From Neovahlkampfia damariscottae (taxonomy: Eukaryota; Heterolobosea; Selenaionea; Neovahlkampfiida; Neovahlkampfiidae): 64,000 nucleotides of DNA. Position 1 is the first letter of the stretch. Each line of letters starts with the position of its first letter. Under the pieces are notes generated by a model that saw only the letters and a program-made list of their open reading frames with translations, ran no database searches and was not told the DNA's origin. This document shows positions 55,001-64,000 of the stretch, piece by piece. The stretch spans positions 21,770 through 85,769 of the forward strand of contig JABLTG010000083.1 of assembly GCA_016618085.1 (NCBI GenBank), in the 5' to 3' direction. A program made the translations under genes and the position numbers.

Positions 55001-57431
55001 TCCAAACTTAGTTCTTTATTCAATATTTTACATTTCTACTGGAAACATGTTCTCAGGAACAATGGAGAAAGCTATTTCAACCTCTAACTATGGATATACT
55101 TTCGCCTTGAGTGTAGGTGAATACACCTACGGATCATATTGCAATGTCACAGCTGCTGAGTTGAAGGTTGCAAATGGATGTAATTACAAAACTCTTCATA
55201 ATCATTTGGATTCATCAAAACAAATTATTTACAGCACGGGAAACTATTTCATTGGTGATATGGCAGAATTGACAAGAACAAAATGTGCTATCATGTCTGG
55301 GAAATCACAATCATTCGAACCCAAATTAGTTGTACCTGGATTTGAAACTTATCCATTTTCAAGAGCTCTATATTATCGTTTGAAGGTGTTTGCATTATAT
55401 TTATTGAAAGATTTTGATGGAGCGAAAGAAGCAATTGACAAGATGAAAAATTTTAGTCATCTTGAAACTATTGGAAGTTGTCAACATTATGAAGCTCCTA
55501 TTCATGAAATACTTGTTTACTTTGCACTTTCACCAAAGAATTATCTCAACAATATTAAAGAAAACGTCAATTTTTTGAAAAAACATTATGAAATCAATCC
55601 TGATTATTTTGGACCAAAGTATGCTTTTGTTGATGCACTTCAAGAATCAATTATTAATAATGATGAAATTCAAATATTCAGAAAGTTTCAAAATGCAATC
55701 AAAGCAACTGATTCATCTGATTTCATGTCAGCTTTGACTCATGAATACTTTGGGGAGTTTTGTAAGAATATTCCAGAATTCTTCAATTATGGAAAATATC
55801 TTGAAAATGAAGCATTCAATAAATACAAAAGAATGGGTGCAGTTTGCAAATACAGACATCTGGAAAGAAGATCATCCACAGTTTCTGATCATGGATCTTC
55901 ATCATCGCCTTCAACTTCAACATTGACAAAAAGTGGAACAACAACATCTGATGGAGGCTCAATTGATCTTCAAACTATTATCAAATCATCATCAACTATT
56001 TCTGAAGGACTGGACAAAGAAAAGCTTTTAAAAAAATTGAATGAAGTGATTGTACAAAATGCAGGTGCTGAAAAGGGATATATTATTTTAAAGAAATCAA
56101 ACAAATATATCATTAAAAGTGCATTTTCAAATGAAAATTCATTTAAAGGAGAGGAAATAAATGAAAATTGTAAAATAATTTCGATGCAAATATTCAATCA
56201 ATGTTTAAATCAAAGAGATATTGTTATTCTGAAAAATGCAAAATCTGAAATGAAAAATGATATTTACATTCAAGAAAACAAAGTTAAATCAGTATTATGT
56301 GCACCAATTATTAAAGGAAAAACAGTTTTTGGTGTTTTATATTTGGAAAATAATTCAATGGAAGGAACATTCAATTCAAGTCGTAAATTCATATTTCAAC
56401 ATGTCTTATCACAAGTAGCAATTGCTATTGAAAATATTTCATTATTTGAAGATGTTAAAACTATCAATACAGCATATGCAAGATTCTTACCATCTGAATT
56501 TTTGAATCAATTATCAAAAAAAGATGTTAGAAATATTCAACCATCTGAATCAGTTGAAAAGAAAATGACAGTTATGTTTTCAGATATTAGAAATTTTACA
56601 TCGATTACAGATAAAATGAATGCAAAAGAATCATTTGAATTTGTAAATGAAATTTTAAAAAAATTGGCACCCTCTATTTCATCCAATCATGGTTTTGTTG
56701 ATAAATTTATTGGTGATTGTGTCATGGCAATATTTCCAACATCACCATTAAATGGTGTTAAAGCAGGTATTCAAATGTTAAAACAGTTAAATGAATTAAA
56801 TAAAAAAAAAGAATTTCCAATTCATATTGGTGTTGGATTGGCATTTGGAAACGTAATGCTAGGCACTTTGGGATTTGAAAAACGTTTAGATGCTACTGTT
56901 ATATCAAATACAGTAAATACAGCATCAAGAATGGAATCATTAACAAAAACATTTGGAGTGAATATGATTATCACTGAAGATATTTATGATGAAATTAAAT
57001 TTGATTCTGAAATTAAATGCATCTTTTTAGGATCATTTTATTTAAAAGGTCAATTTGATGCAAAAAAATTATTTGAAATTTGTTTATCAGAAAATGATGT
57101 TGATGATGAAATATTTCAAAAAGGGATTAAATTGTTTTCAGAAAAGAGGTTTGATGAATCCATTGAAACGTTTAAATTAATTAAAAATCAAAACAAAATG
57201 TGTTCTTATTATATCAATGTTTGTGAATTATATCAATTGATTGAATTACCAGAACACTGGAAAGGTGAAATTAAAATTTCAAAAGACGGAGATGCACAAC
57301 CATTTTCAAATGACCAATCTAAAACAACCAAAGATCATATGATTTTAATTCATGAATTAATGGGAAATCCTGAAAAATTACAATATCTCTATGAAGCAGC
57401 AAAGAAAATCAATGCTAATATTGATCAATAA
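52022..57431 (+). CDS. Protein kinase - AAA/NTPase - TPR-like - GAF - class III nucleotidyl cyclase
   Basis: Four exons (introns 52533-52567, 53068-53102 and 53201-53227 of 35, 35 and 27 nt), about 1,770 residues. Kinase domain first (about 1-290): VVLKMFPSKF, HCDVKPQN in place of HRD, DFES in place of DFG, GTVHYMSPEQ. Then a STAND/AAA_16 NTPase (about 310-560): GVSGIGKSSLV (P-loop), CLFLDDLQWAD (Walker B). A long alpha-helical region (about 600-1250) follows, then a GAF domain (about 1290-1430), then a cyclase (about 1470-1640) with VMFSDIRNFTS, GDCVMAIF (both metal Asp) and NTVNTASRMES (catalytic Asn and Arg). Bacterial homologues have a histidine kinase at the end; here a cyclase takes its place. 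Predicted to turn a sensed signal into cAMP or cGMP. Confidence 0.9.
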
Positions 57432-57439
57432 ATGTATTT

Positions 57440-58047
57440 TTATTCTAATGTCATGCAAAGCTCTGTTAAATGATGTTCTTCTTCTGACTCGTATTTTTCA
57501 TTCACATAATATATTTCATATGCAATCTTACCTGTACAAGGTTTTCCAAGTGATAAAATGTATTCATGAAGAATCATCCAAGAATCATTTCTATTGTAAA
57601 GAGATCCTTGATGCATGATATGCGCTGCTTTGATATCAGCATCAACAACAAATACTTCTAAATTTGAATCTTCTTTTTGCATTGCATCAATTAATTTTGT
57701 ATCCCTAATGAAAAAACCAATGTATCTTTTTCCATCCGAATAATCATTTGATATATTATAATTGCTTCCAAATCTGCACAAAAATGAAAAAAAAAACAAT
57801 TTTTTTACTCTGCAAGGATGATAGGTAGAGGTTGTTCTTCAATTGTGATTTTTGTTTTTTCAAGTGTTTCATACAAAATAGTTTCAACTTTTTCTAAATA
57901 ATTTTTACAAAGTTTATGAAGTTTGTCTTCGTTTTGTTCAATGGAATCAGAGAATGGTTTGATACAGTAACATACTTTATGATATTAGTGAGTTTTTTGT
58001 TTACCAATGATTTTTTGTTCTGTTGTTAAACATTGAGGTTTAGACAT
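57440..58047 (-). CDS. Hypothetical protein, three exons
   Basis: About 180 residues. Exons: MSKPQCLTTEQKIIG, then a helical part (NEDKLHKLCKNYLEKVETILYE), then a beta-rich part (DYSDGKRYIGFFIRDT, VFVVDADIKAAHIM, WMILHEYILSLG). Introns of about 29 and 35 nt restore one frame. No family recognised. It converges on the large cyclase gene with only 8 bases between the stops, so both are surely packed at this limit. ATTGG lies about 17 bases upstream of the ATG. Confidence 0.6.
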
Positions 58048-58194
58048 GGTGAGAGATTATTGGACAAAAAACAAAAGGATATTTAGAGAGAAAAAATCTT
58101 TCAGATCAATCTAGAGTGATGTCATTCAACTGGTAAAAAGATTGTTTTCCAAGATGATTTTTAATGAATCATTTTGTAGTGAAAATCTCTTTAT

Positions 58195-59454
58195 TCAGTC
58201 AAAATCAAAATCATAGACTGATTTATTTTCATAAATATTTTTTGTTTCTTCATCATATGACCATTCTTTTTTTCCATCTTCTTGAATATGGTCCAATAAG
58301 AATCCAAATTCTTGAATTGAATCTCTGAGGTATGCAAAAGGATGTAACATATGGAGATGCCATACAATATCAATATCTGGTGGTGGATTATATTCCTTCA
58401 CTTTTTTTGAATTTTCACTCAAAAAATCCCAAAAAGCAACATAGCCGAAAATATTTCCTCCATCACTCTGAAACTTCAAATCATTTAAAACATCAGTAAT
58501 TGAAATTGAAAATGGAAATGAATAATCTGGATTTAAGTTAAATGAATGAATTTTTTGAGCATTGAAATTTGGAGTCAAATCCCTGAGGTCTTTTACAATT
58601 GGGTGAAACATGCTTCCCGAGAATGCACCATCAAGTTTTTCTGAGTGTTCAAATTCATCTTCAAAATATGGAATTTTAAATTCTTTCTCCCAAAGCTTCT
58701 TTGTTTCTAAAATGGCTTCTTCTTTGACTGATGTTTCATAATCACTGAGTTTTATTTTGTGATTGATCAATTTCCCGAACTTCTTTTCACAATCTTTCAA
58801 ATATTTAGAAGGTCTGAGTAAATGACAATGCCAAATAATATCAATATCAACAGTTGGAACCAAAAATGAATCTGGATATTTTGATGTGAGTTCAAGAAAT
58901 TTTTCATATCTAAAACATGCTTTTTTGAAATAGATTTCATCTATATTCACCTGTTTGAATAATTCAAAGATTTTCAAATAAACTGTCATCGTTTTTTCGA
59001 ATTCAATTGAAAACTTTGATTGGGTAATGTCAACTAAATGTTTGCTTTTAAAAGCAAGTTTATCATGAACTTGAAAACGATCTGGATGGCATGAAATTCT
59101 TCTGAAATTAGCATTTTTTGATGCTTCTTTTTCATGTTGTTTTTTTAATTTTGATTCTTCCAAAACAATTTGAACATAAGTTTCTTTGTACCCTTTTGAA
59201 TGAAGTTTTGAATGATTTCCTGAACGTTGAAAAAAATGTCTCCAAATAGTTTCAGATTCTTCTACAAGTTTATAATATTGTTGATTTGTTAAAAGCATAC
59301 AAACAATTGAAATAGAATCCAAGAAGATAAAAACATTTTCAATGATTTCAGATGGAAAGACTGAAATGAGGTTTGGAAATCTATCTTCTGTGGATTTATC
59401 ATGAGGTATTTTTTTTGAAACTGTTTCACTTTTGAAGGATAAAAATTGTTTCAT
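58195..59454 (-). CDS. F-box protein with two GRDP (DUF1399)-like repeats
   Basis: Intronless, 419 residues. An F-box (FPSEIIENVFIFLD, about 35-70) is followed by two copies of the GRDP/DUF1399 unit: VDIDIIWHCHLLRPSKYLKDC and PDIDIVWHLHMLHPFAYLRDS. Such units with D(I/V)xWHxHxLxPxxY are found in plant glycine-rich domain proteins and in many amoebae and fungi. The F-box predicts an SCF ubiquitin-ligase receptor; substrate binding would be through the repeats. The stop lies about 150 bases from the neighbour's start. ATTGG lies about 40 bases upstream. Confidence 0.85.
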   Translation of the reverse strand: MKQFLSFKSETVSKKIPHDKSTEDRFPNLISVFPSEIIENVFIFLDSISIVCMLLTNQQYYKLVEESETIWRHFFQRSGNHSKLHSKGYKETYVQIVLEESKLKKQHEKEASKNANFRRISCHPDRFQVHDKLAFKSKHLVDITQSKFSIEFEKTMTVYLKIFELFKQVNIDEIYFKKACFRYEKFLELTSKYPDSFLVPTVDIDIIWHCHLLRPSKYLKDCEKKFGKLINHKIKLSDYETSVKEEAILETKKLWEKEFKIPYFEDEFEHSEKLDGAFSGSMFHPIVKDLRDLTPNFNAQKIHSFNLNPDYSFPFSISITDVLNDLKFQSDGGNIFGYVAFWDFLSENSKKVKEYNPPPDIDIVWHLHMLHPFAYLRDSIQEFGFLLDHIQEDGKKEWSYDEETKNIYENKSVYDFDFD

Positions 59455-59765
59455 TGTTTATTCTGTTGTAAAAAAAGAGATGCAAGATTATTGGTGGAAA
59501 ATTGGGTTTTTTTTTTTTTTTATCAATATTTTAATAGTTTAATTTTGTCAAATAGTACTGACAGATTTTTCTTTTAGCTGAACCCGAAATTCCCAATTGT
59601 GGTTCTTTCATGTGTTCTCATTTTCTCAATGTTAGCAACAGTTCTTTCTCTTTCACTCTATGTTGCTTTTTTTTCAGTTTACTGTTATAAAAAATAGTAT
59701 TCATTGAAAAAGACTAACAATTAATTTTAGCTATTGTTAATTGGATGTTTTTCATCCGATCAAAA
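59455..59765. other. Intergenic region
   Basis: Divergent promoter space between two genes. It has a T15 run near 59507, and ATTGG about 20 bases before the ATG at 59766. Nothing else supported. Confidence 0.45.
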
Positions 59766-60818
59766 ATGAAAAGAAAACTCATAGAAAGAGGTCTACTTGA
59801 GATATTGAGTATTAACAAGAATATTGAAGATGGTGAAAATATTGTCATTCAAGAAAGTAAGATGATTTGGTTTCTTTCAAACTTATAGATAAACCTCAAA
59901 AATATTTCAAACCACTCCAACCATATGACATACAAGTAGAAACTCCAGCATACTTTTCAACTTTTCTTGATGTAAAATGTGATGTGGTGATTTTAGTTTA
60001 TCCGAAAAATAGTATGCCGGAATTAAATGCACAAATTAAAACTATGCTACCATTTGACCATAAAAATATTGCTAAATGTCTGGTATGTTTTGACACTGAA
60101 AAAGAATTTTGAGTTGTTTTTGAGATTTCAACTTAGAGAATCATTTATTTCAAAAATTGAAAAGAAATCTTTGCCTGAAGAAGAAATTGCATGGATTGCT
60201 TTTAGACTTTTACAAGCACTTTCTTATCTAAAAACCAAGTCTTTAATACATAGAGATATAAAATGTGAAAATATCTGCATAAACAAAGATAGTACAAAAC
60301 TCTTAATTTTTGATATTTTTTAGATGAACCCATTTTGTATAATTTTCAGACATCAGCAATTATATCAACTAAAACAAGAAGAACTTCTTTTATAGGTTCA
60401 CCTGTAATCAATTTTCTATGTTTTTAATGTATTTCTAGTATTGGATGGCTCCTGAACGCATCAAGTTAAAACCACAATCATTTGGAGTGGATATTTGGTC
60501 TTTGGGTATCAGTTGCATTGAAATGGCTGAAAAAAACCTCCAATGTCAGGTATAGATCCTCTAAAAGCTATATTTGGTGTTCCAAATAATCCCTCTCCCA
60601 CTCTGAAAAATCCCAAAAATTGGAGTGATGACTTCAATGATTTCTTAAGTTGCTGTTTGAAAGTAGATGAAAAAGATAGATCTTCATGTGATGAATTATT
60701 AAAATATCCTTTTTTATGTCAGAGAATCATCTTTATAAATAGAAAAACTTTTCAAAAAGAATTGATGAAAATGTCTGAGTTAAAAAAATATGAATCAATC
60801 AAATTTAGATTTAAATGA
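59766..60818 (+). pseudogene. STE20/MST-like protein kinase with broken frame
   Basis: Recognisable kinase: [58 protein letters not shown], typical of the STE20/GCK group. Three introns (31-36 nt) restore most of it. Two breaks remain. The frame is lost at a T6 run after LLIFDIF (about 60317; one extra T restores DEPILYNFQ), and the DFG motif reads DIF. A second break falls at an A7 run after EMAEK (about 60530), where one extra A restores KPPMSGIDP. The N-terminal lobe is also divergent, with no clear P-loop. It may be a decaying pseudokinase, or the sequence may have homopolymer errors. Confidence 0.7.
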
Positions 60819-60903
60819 AACAAAATAAGAAAAATTTACTCTGAAAACAATAAATTTTCGAATTTGTCGTTCTACAGTTTCATTGGTTGTTTCCACATAA
60901 AGA

Positions 60904-61899
60904 ATGAAGAAAGTGTTGTTGTTCAGCAAAATAAAAAAAATTTCAGAACATTTGTTAGAATATTCTGAAATGAAAAATTATGATTTTGTTCACTCAAAAA
61001 CAGAGGAAGACTTTTTGAAAAATTTACCATCTGCAGAAATATTATTAACAGACATGACTCCATTTTTAGCTTTGAACCTTCACAAAGGAAAATCTTTAAA
61101 ATGGATACAGTCAACGTATGCAGGAGTAGATGGTCTTTTTAAAACAAAATTTCCTGAAGAACCACCAAATTGTATTTTAACAAAGTTTGGAGGAAAATTT
61201 GGTAAAATTATGACTCAATATTGTTTACAACATATTTTAAACCATGAAAGACATTATAAAGAAACTTCAACTGCTCAAAAAGAGCATGACTGGAACTCTA
61301 GAAACTTGTTAAATGGTTTTCTTTTTTTTTGTATTAACATTAAAGAATATCGAAAATTAGACGAATTATCAGTTGGATTGATTGGATATGGTGATATAGC
61401 AAAGGAAATAGCACGGACATGCAAATTTTTCAACATGAAAGTGTTTGCAACAAAGAGAAATATGAATGGAAAAGATGAGAACTTGGATGGATTATTTCCA
61501 ATAGATGAGGTTGAAAAAATGATGTCAAAAGTTGATTATTTGATAAGTATTGTTCCTTCTACTTCAAAAACGAAACATATTCTGTCAGGTGAAAAATTAA
61601 AACATTGCAAAAATGGATGTGTCTTTATTAACATTGGTCGTGGAGATGTGATTGATGAAAGATCATTGTTAAATGCTTTGGAATCAAAATGGATTGAAAA
61701 GGCTGTTTTGGATGTGTTTGAGTTTGAACCACTTCCAAAAGACAGCAAATTATGGGATCATGAAAGAGTAGTGATTACCCCACATATTTCAGGAGTGACT
61801 TTTCCAAACGATATTTCTGAGTTATTTATGGAAAATTTGAACTTATACAACAAAGGAGATCCATTGAAATTTGTTGTTGATTGGAAAGAAAAATATTAA
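60904..61899 (+). CDS. D-2-hydroxyacid dehydrogenase (NAD(P)-dependent)
   Basis: About 321 residues with a 30-nt in-frame intron (61316-61345) that would otherwise add an odd hydrophobic insert. Rossmann motif VGLIGYGDIAKEIARTCKFF. The three catalytic residues are in INIGRGD (Arg), DVFEFEP (Glu) and TPHISG (His). It reduces or oxidises 2-hydroxy/2-keto acids such as glyoxylate, hydroxypyruvate or D-lactate. The specific substrate is uncertain. No targeting signal, so cytosolic. ATTGG lies about 25 bases upstream. Confidence 0.92.
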   Translation: MKKVLLFSKIKKISEHLLEYSEMKNYDFVHSKTEEDFLKNLPSAEILLTDMTPFLALNLHKGKSLKWIQSTYAGVDGLFKTKFPEEPPNCILTKFGGKFGKIMTQYCLQHILNHERHYKETSTAQKEHDWNSRNLLNGFLFFCINIKEYRKLDELSVGLIGYGDIAKEIARTCKFFNMKVFATKRNMNGKDENLDGLFPIDEVEKMMSKVDYLISIVPSTSKTKHILSGEKLKHCKNGCVFINIGRGDVIDERSLLNALESKWIEKAVLDVFEFEPLPKDSKLWDHERVVITPHISGVTFPNDISELFMENLNLYNKGDPLKFVVDWKEKY

Positions 61900-62210
61900 A
61901 TGATTTTTGTTTTTTCAAAGCAAATATCATTTTTTGTTACAATGTTACAGTTAAATCCATTACAAACACTGTGAGAAAAGAATTTGTATTCATGAAAGGA
62001 ACTAACGCATTGAAGTAAACATCTCTTGGTAACATCCATTGAGTCATTTTCAGCGATCGGCTTTGGTAATTTCCAGAACATGTAAATTTTTCTATGAATT
62101 GTTTCAAGACCAGAACTCTGGAAATTTTGTTTTTTACACTTTAAAATCCAAACTAACGAGAATTTTAAACAACGTGTTACATTTAGATTGCTCAAAATAT
62201 TGAATTCCAA
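61900..62210 (-). pseudogene. Possible relic of a Cys-rich (PAN/WSC-like) secreted protein
   Basis: The minus strand reads KIYMFWKLPKPI, then CLLQCVSSFHEYKFFSHSV and CNGFNCNIV, the spacing of Cys and aromatic residues seen in PAN/apple or WSC domains. There is no signal peptide or clear start, and it converges on the dehydrogenase. Probably the end of a decayed gene. Confidence 0.3.
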
Positions 62211-62214
62211 AAAA

Positions 62215-62575
62215 AATTGACAATATTGAAAGAGGAGATAAAGATAAACAACAAGCGTTATTGTCCGAAAAACCTGACTGGAATGTCACCAAAGTATTTC
62301 CAATACACTGGACAGATGATACAAGGCCTAGACAAGGTACTTTCAAAACTGATGTCAGGACTATGGCAATATCTGGTGATTATGTTATCATTGGAGGATT
62401 CTATTTTCACAATTTTGGCGTTTGGGTCAATTTTCCAATTGGATACTCAAATCATCAAAATTGGGGGATGAGATTTGGTGTAATGAATCATTTAGGTAAA
62501 TCACCGATTGCCACTGGTTTAAATGGAGGAACAAACCAAGTTTTTTACTCTCTCTTGCTTCGCATAGTTATGTGA
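62215..62575 (+). pseudogene. Possible relic of a secreted or lectin-like protein
   Basis: Plus-strand open frame with a protein-like composition: FPIHWTDDTRPRQGTFKTDV, SGDYVIIGGFYFHNFGVWV, FGVMNHLGKSPIATGLNGG. No start codon in frame and no signal peptide. I cannot assign a family. Either a relic or the 3' exon of a gene whose start I cannot place. Confidence 0.3.
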
Positions 62576-62577
62576 TG

Positions 62578-62667
62578 TTTGATCCTGCTAGTAGTAGAAG
62601 CGGAAGGTCCCCGAGACACCCAGAGCAATTTTCATGCCCTCTTACGCCTCAACTCGGTGGTTTTTTG
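62578..62667 (+). ncRNA. GC-rich island, candidate structured non-coding RNA
   Basis: About 90 bases far richer in G+C than anything around. A stem pairs 62609-62615 (CCCCGAG) with 62653-62660 (CTCGGTGG), 7 pairs with one mismatch. A run of six T at 62661-62666 follows directly, like a Pol III terminator. The 5' part contains TTGATCCTGCTAGTAGT (62579-62595), which equals the conserved 5' end of SSU rRNA with one change. GGAAGGTCCCCGAGAC recalls the CR-I region of RNase P/MRP RNA. Neither resemblance is proof. Confidence 0.35.
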
Positions 62668-63140
62668 TCATTTGAAAATTTTAGTTACCTTCTTACTTTT
62701 TGTTATCCATAATTTTTCATTTTTGTTCTTGTAAATTTGTTGGTCGTTTTATTGCTTTTTGGTTGGTCCAATTTTATGGGTAATAAAAACTACGAGTTTG
62801 TAAATCCATAATTTTGGAAGATTTGAATCCTTTCTAATTGGAAGATTGAAGCGTTTTGATTGGCTTAATCGTTTGTTTTGGGAGGATTTGAATACTTTTT
62901 TTATTACAATTTGGGTTTGAAGAATAAAAAAATACAATTGCGAATGTGGTTCAAAGTTTTTGAGAAAATATTTGCCAAAACATAAAGAAGTAAAAAACAT
63001 TTGGAGTATTTAAATTCTTTATCAATTTAATATTGTTTAATAAAATAATATTAATTACCAAATAAAATTTATCCTAAACAAATGGGTAAAAAAATTTAAA
63101 AATGTTTGGTTGAAATTGATCAATTATTTATTGGACCAAA
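62668..63140. other. Intergenic region
   Basis: About 470 bases, AT-rich. The ATTGGACCAAAATG at its right end is the start-proximal element of the gene at 63141. A minus-strand frame (62749-63000) is open but has no protein-like features. Nothing else supported. Confidence 0.5.
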
Positions 63141-64000
63141 ATGTTGAAGTTGATAAAAAACTTCAAAGGAAAAAGATTACCTTTTTCTTCTTCAATCAGA
63201 ACTTATGAGACTTCATACCAAAGAAACAAAAGATTACTTGAGGAAAGTAAGAAACAAATCAAAGAATTAAAAGAAAAAATGAAAAGTTCTTCCAAGGATA
63301 CTGCAGAATACAAAAAACTTGAAGAAGAATTCAAAAATATTCAAGAAGATATGAAAGAAAAGGAGAAAGAAATCAAAAATTGGAATTTATGGACAAAACT
63401 CGGAATTATTGCCTCAATTCTTCTTTCAATTGGAACTTTATGGTATTTTGAAGAGACCAGAAAAAAAGAAGAAGCAGAAGAAAGAAGAAGGAAAGAAGAA
63501 CATCGAAAGAAATATCCAAAAATTGATGTAGAACTTGCTCAACAACTTTTTGAAGAAAAGTATCTTCCTTCATCTTCAATGGAAGAAATTACAAATAAAG
63601 ATATTGAAGATACAATGAAAAAAGTTGTTGATTTAGCAAAAAAAGAAAATGCTATTTATTTAGTTTATGGTGAAAATGGAATTGGAAAATCCACGGCACT
63701 AAAGAAAATACTCTCAAAAACACCTAATTTGCATTATCTTTATATTGAAAATGGAATTGAAGAACTTATAGAAAAACTTGTGCCAAATTATGATTCAACC
63801 ACAAGTCATTATAGAATTGAAAAAGTTATTGGTAATAGTTTAACTGAATATGGAAATTATAGAAGAGAAATGAAACAAAAAGATTCAGAAAAATTTAAAG
63901 AAAATGCAATTATTGTCTTTGATAATACAAATAAAATCAAAGATGAAAAATTTCTTTCCGAATTCAAAGATATTATCAAAATTTCACTTGTTGATGGACA
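63141..64000 (+). CDS. Membrane-anchored P-loop ATPase, likely mitochondrial, cut by window end
   Basis: First about 287 residues. N-terminus is basic and hydroxylated (KLIKNFKGKRLPFSSSIRTY), like a mitochondrial presequence. A coiled coil (about 35-85) and one membrane segment (GIIASILLSIGTLWYF, about 95-112) follow, then a second charged coil, then a P-loop NTPase with Walker A GENGIGKST and Walker B IIVFDNTN. Resembles AAA+/STAND ATPases tethered to membranes. Function unknown. ATTGGACC ends 3-5 bases before the ATG. The C-terminal part lies outside the window. Confidence 0.75.
   Translation, partial: MLKLIKNFKGKRLPFSSSIRTYETSYQRNKRLLEESKKQIKELKEKMKSSSKDTAEYKKLEEEFKNIQEDMKEKEKEIKNWNLWTKLGIIASILLSIGTLWYFEETRKKEEAEERRRKEEHRKKYPKIDVELAQQLFEEKYLPSSSMEEITNKDIEDTMKKVVDLAKKENAIYLVYGENGIGKSTALKKILSKTPNLHYLYIENGIEELIEKLVPNYDSTTSHYRIEKVIGNSLTEYGNYRREMKQKDSEKFKENAIIVFDNTNKIKDEKFLSEFKDIIKISLVDG

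Noticed and set aside
62749-63000. Minus-strand open frame of 83 codons
   Set aside because: Low-complexity, no motif, no element near its start.
1-64000. CRISPR array or bacterial operon structure
   Set aside because: No spaced repeats. Spliceosomal introns, many eukaryotic families and no ribosome-binding sites show a nuclear genome.

Overview
The window is AT-rich nuclear DNA of a free-living protist. It is densely packed with eukaryotic genes on both strands, uses the standard code (TAA, TAG and TGA all end genes) and has short spacers. About forty genes or gene remnants can be supported. Many are split by very short GT-AG introns, mostly 27-44 nt, which I placed by restoring conserved protein motifs. 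The content (P450, PhyH dioxygenase, large cyclase-kinase protein, seven-helix RGS receptors, importin, CwfJ, Vps15, Atp23) fits an aerobic amoeba or amoeboflagellate. A heterolobosean (Naegleria/Willaertia-like) is my best guess, but it is only a guess.

Layout. 1-7.7 kb: beta-mannosidase (cut by the window edge), a solo PAH-domain protein, an acidic nuclear-type protein, Atp23 and Vps15. 7.8-16.3 kb: a duplicated module of a small secreted/membrane protein next to a seven-helix receptor with a C-terminal RGS domain, with a P450 and a metallo-beta-lactamase between the copies. 16.3-23 kb: SHOCT-like repeat protein, tandem C2 protein, importin-alpha-like ARM protein, TPR protein, a second type of seven-helix protein, one tRNA. 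23.1-27.9 kb: two tandem F-box/zinc-finger paralogues, a decayed stretch, a probable GPI-anchored protein. 28-43.9 kb: J-domain protein, three-repeat Myb, second importin-like gene, subtilase, WD-like protein, ceramidase-like membrane hydrolase, candidate transcription factor, ankyrin protein, an RGS-pseudosirtuin fusion divergent from a PhyH gene, zinc-ribbon protein, CwfJ/CWF19. 43.9-51.3 kb: a duplicated cyclin/PLP-decarboxylase block, whose second decarboxylase is interrupted by a full-length intein and followed by a truncated TnpB/Fanzor fragment. 51.4-64 kb: BTB fragment, a roughly 1,770-residue kinase-ATPase-GAF-cyclase protein, F-box/GRDP-like protein, a broken STE20-like kinase, a D-2-hydroxyacid dehydrogenase, decayed pieces, a GC-rich candidate non-coding RNA, and a membrane-anchored ATPase cut by the window end.

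Main result: a nuclear gene for a histidine/serine-decarboxylase-type PLP enzyme carries a 567-residue intein with splicing motifs and a two-motif LAGLIDADG endonuclease. It sits exactly before the conserved Cys of the CGTEGN motif. An intein-free paralogue lies 1.7 kb upstream, and a TnpB/Fanzor C-terminal relic lies just downstream. Other notable points are a CCAAT/ATTGG pentamer a few tens of bases before most start codons, a possible 3-nt microexon, and an RGS domain fused to a sirtuin fold that has lost its catalytic residues.
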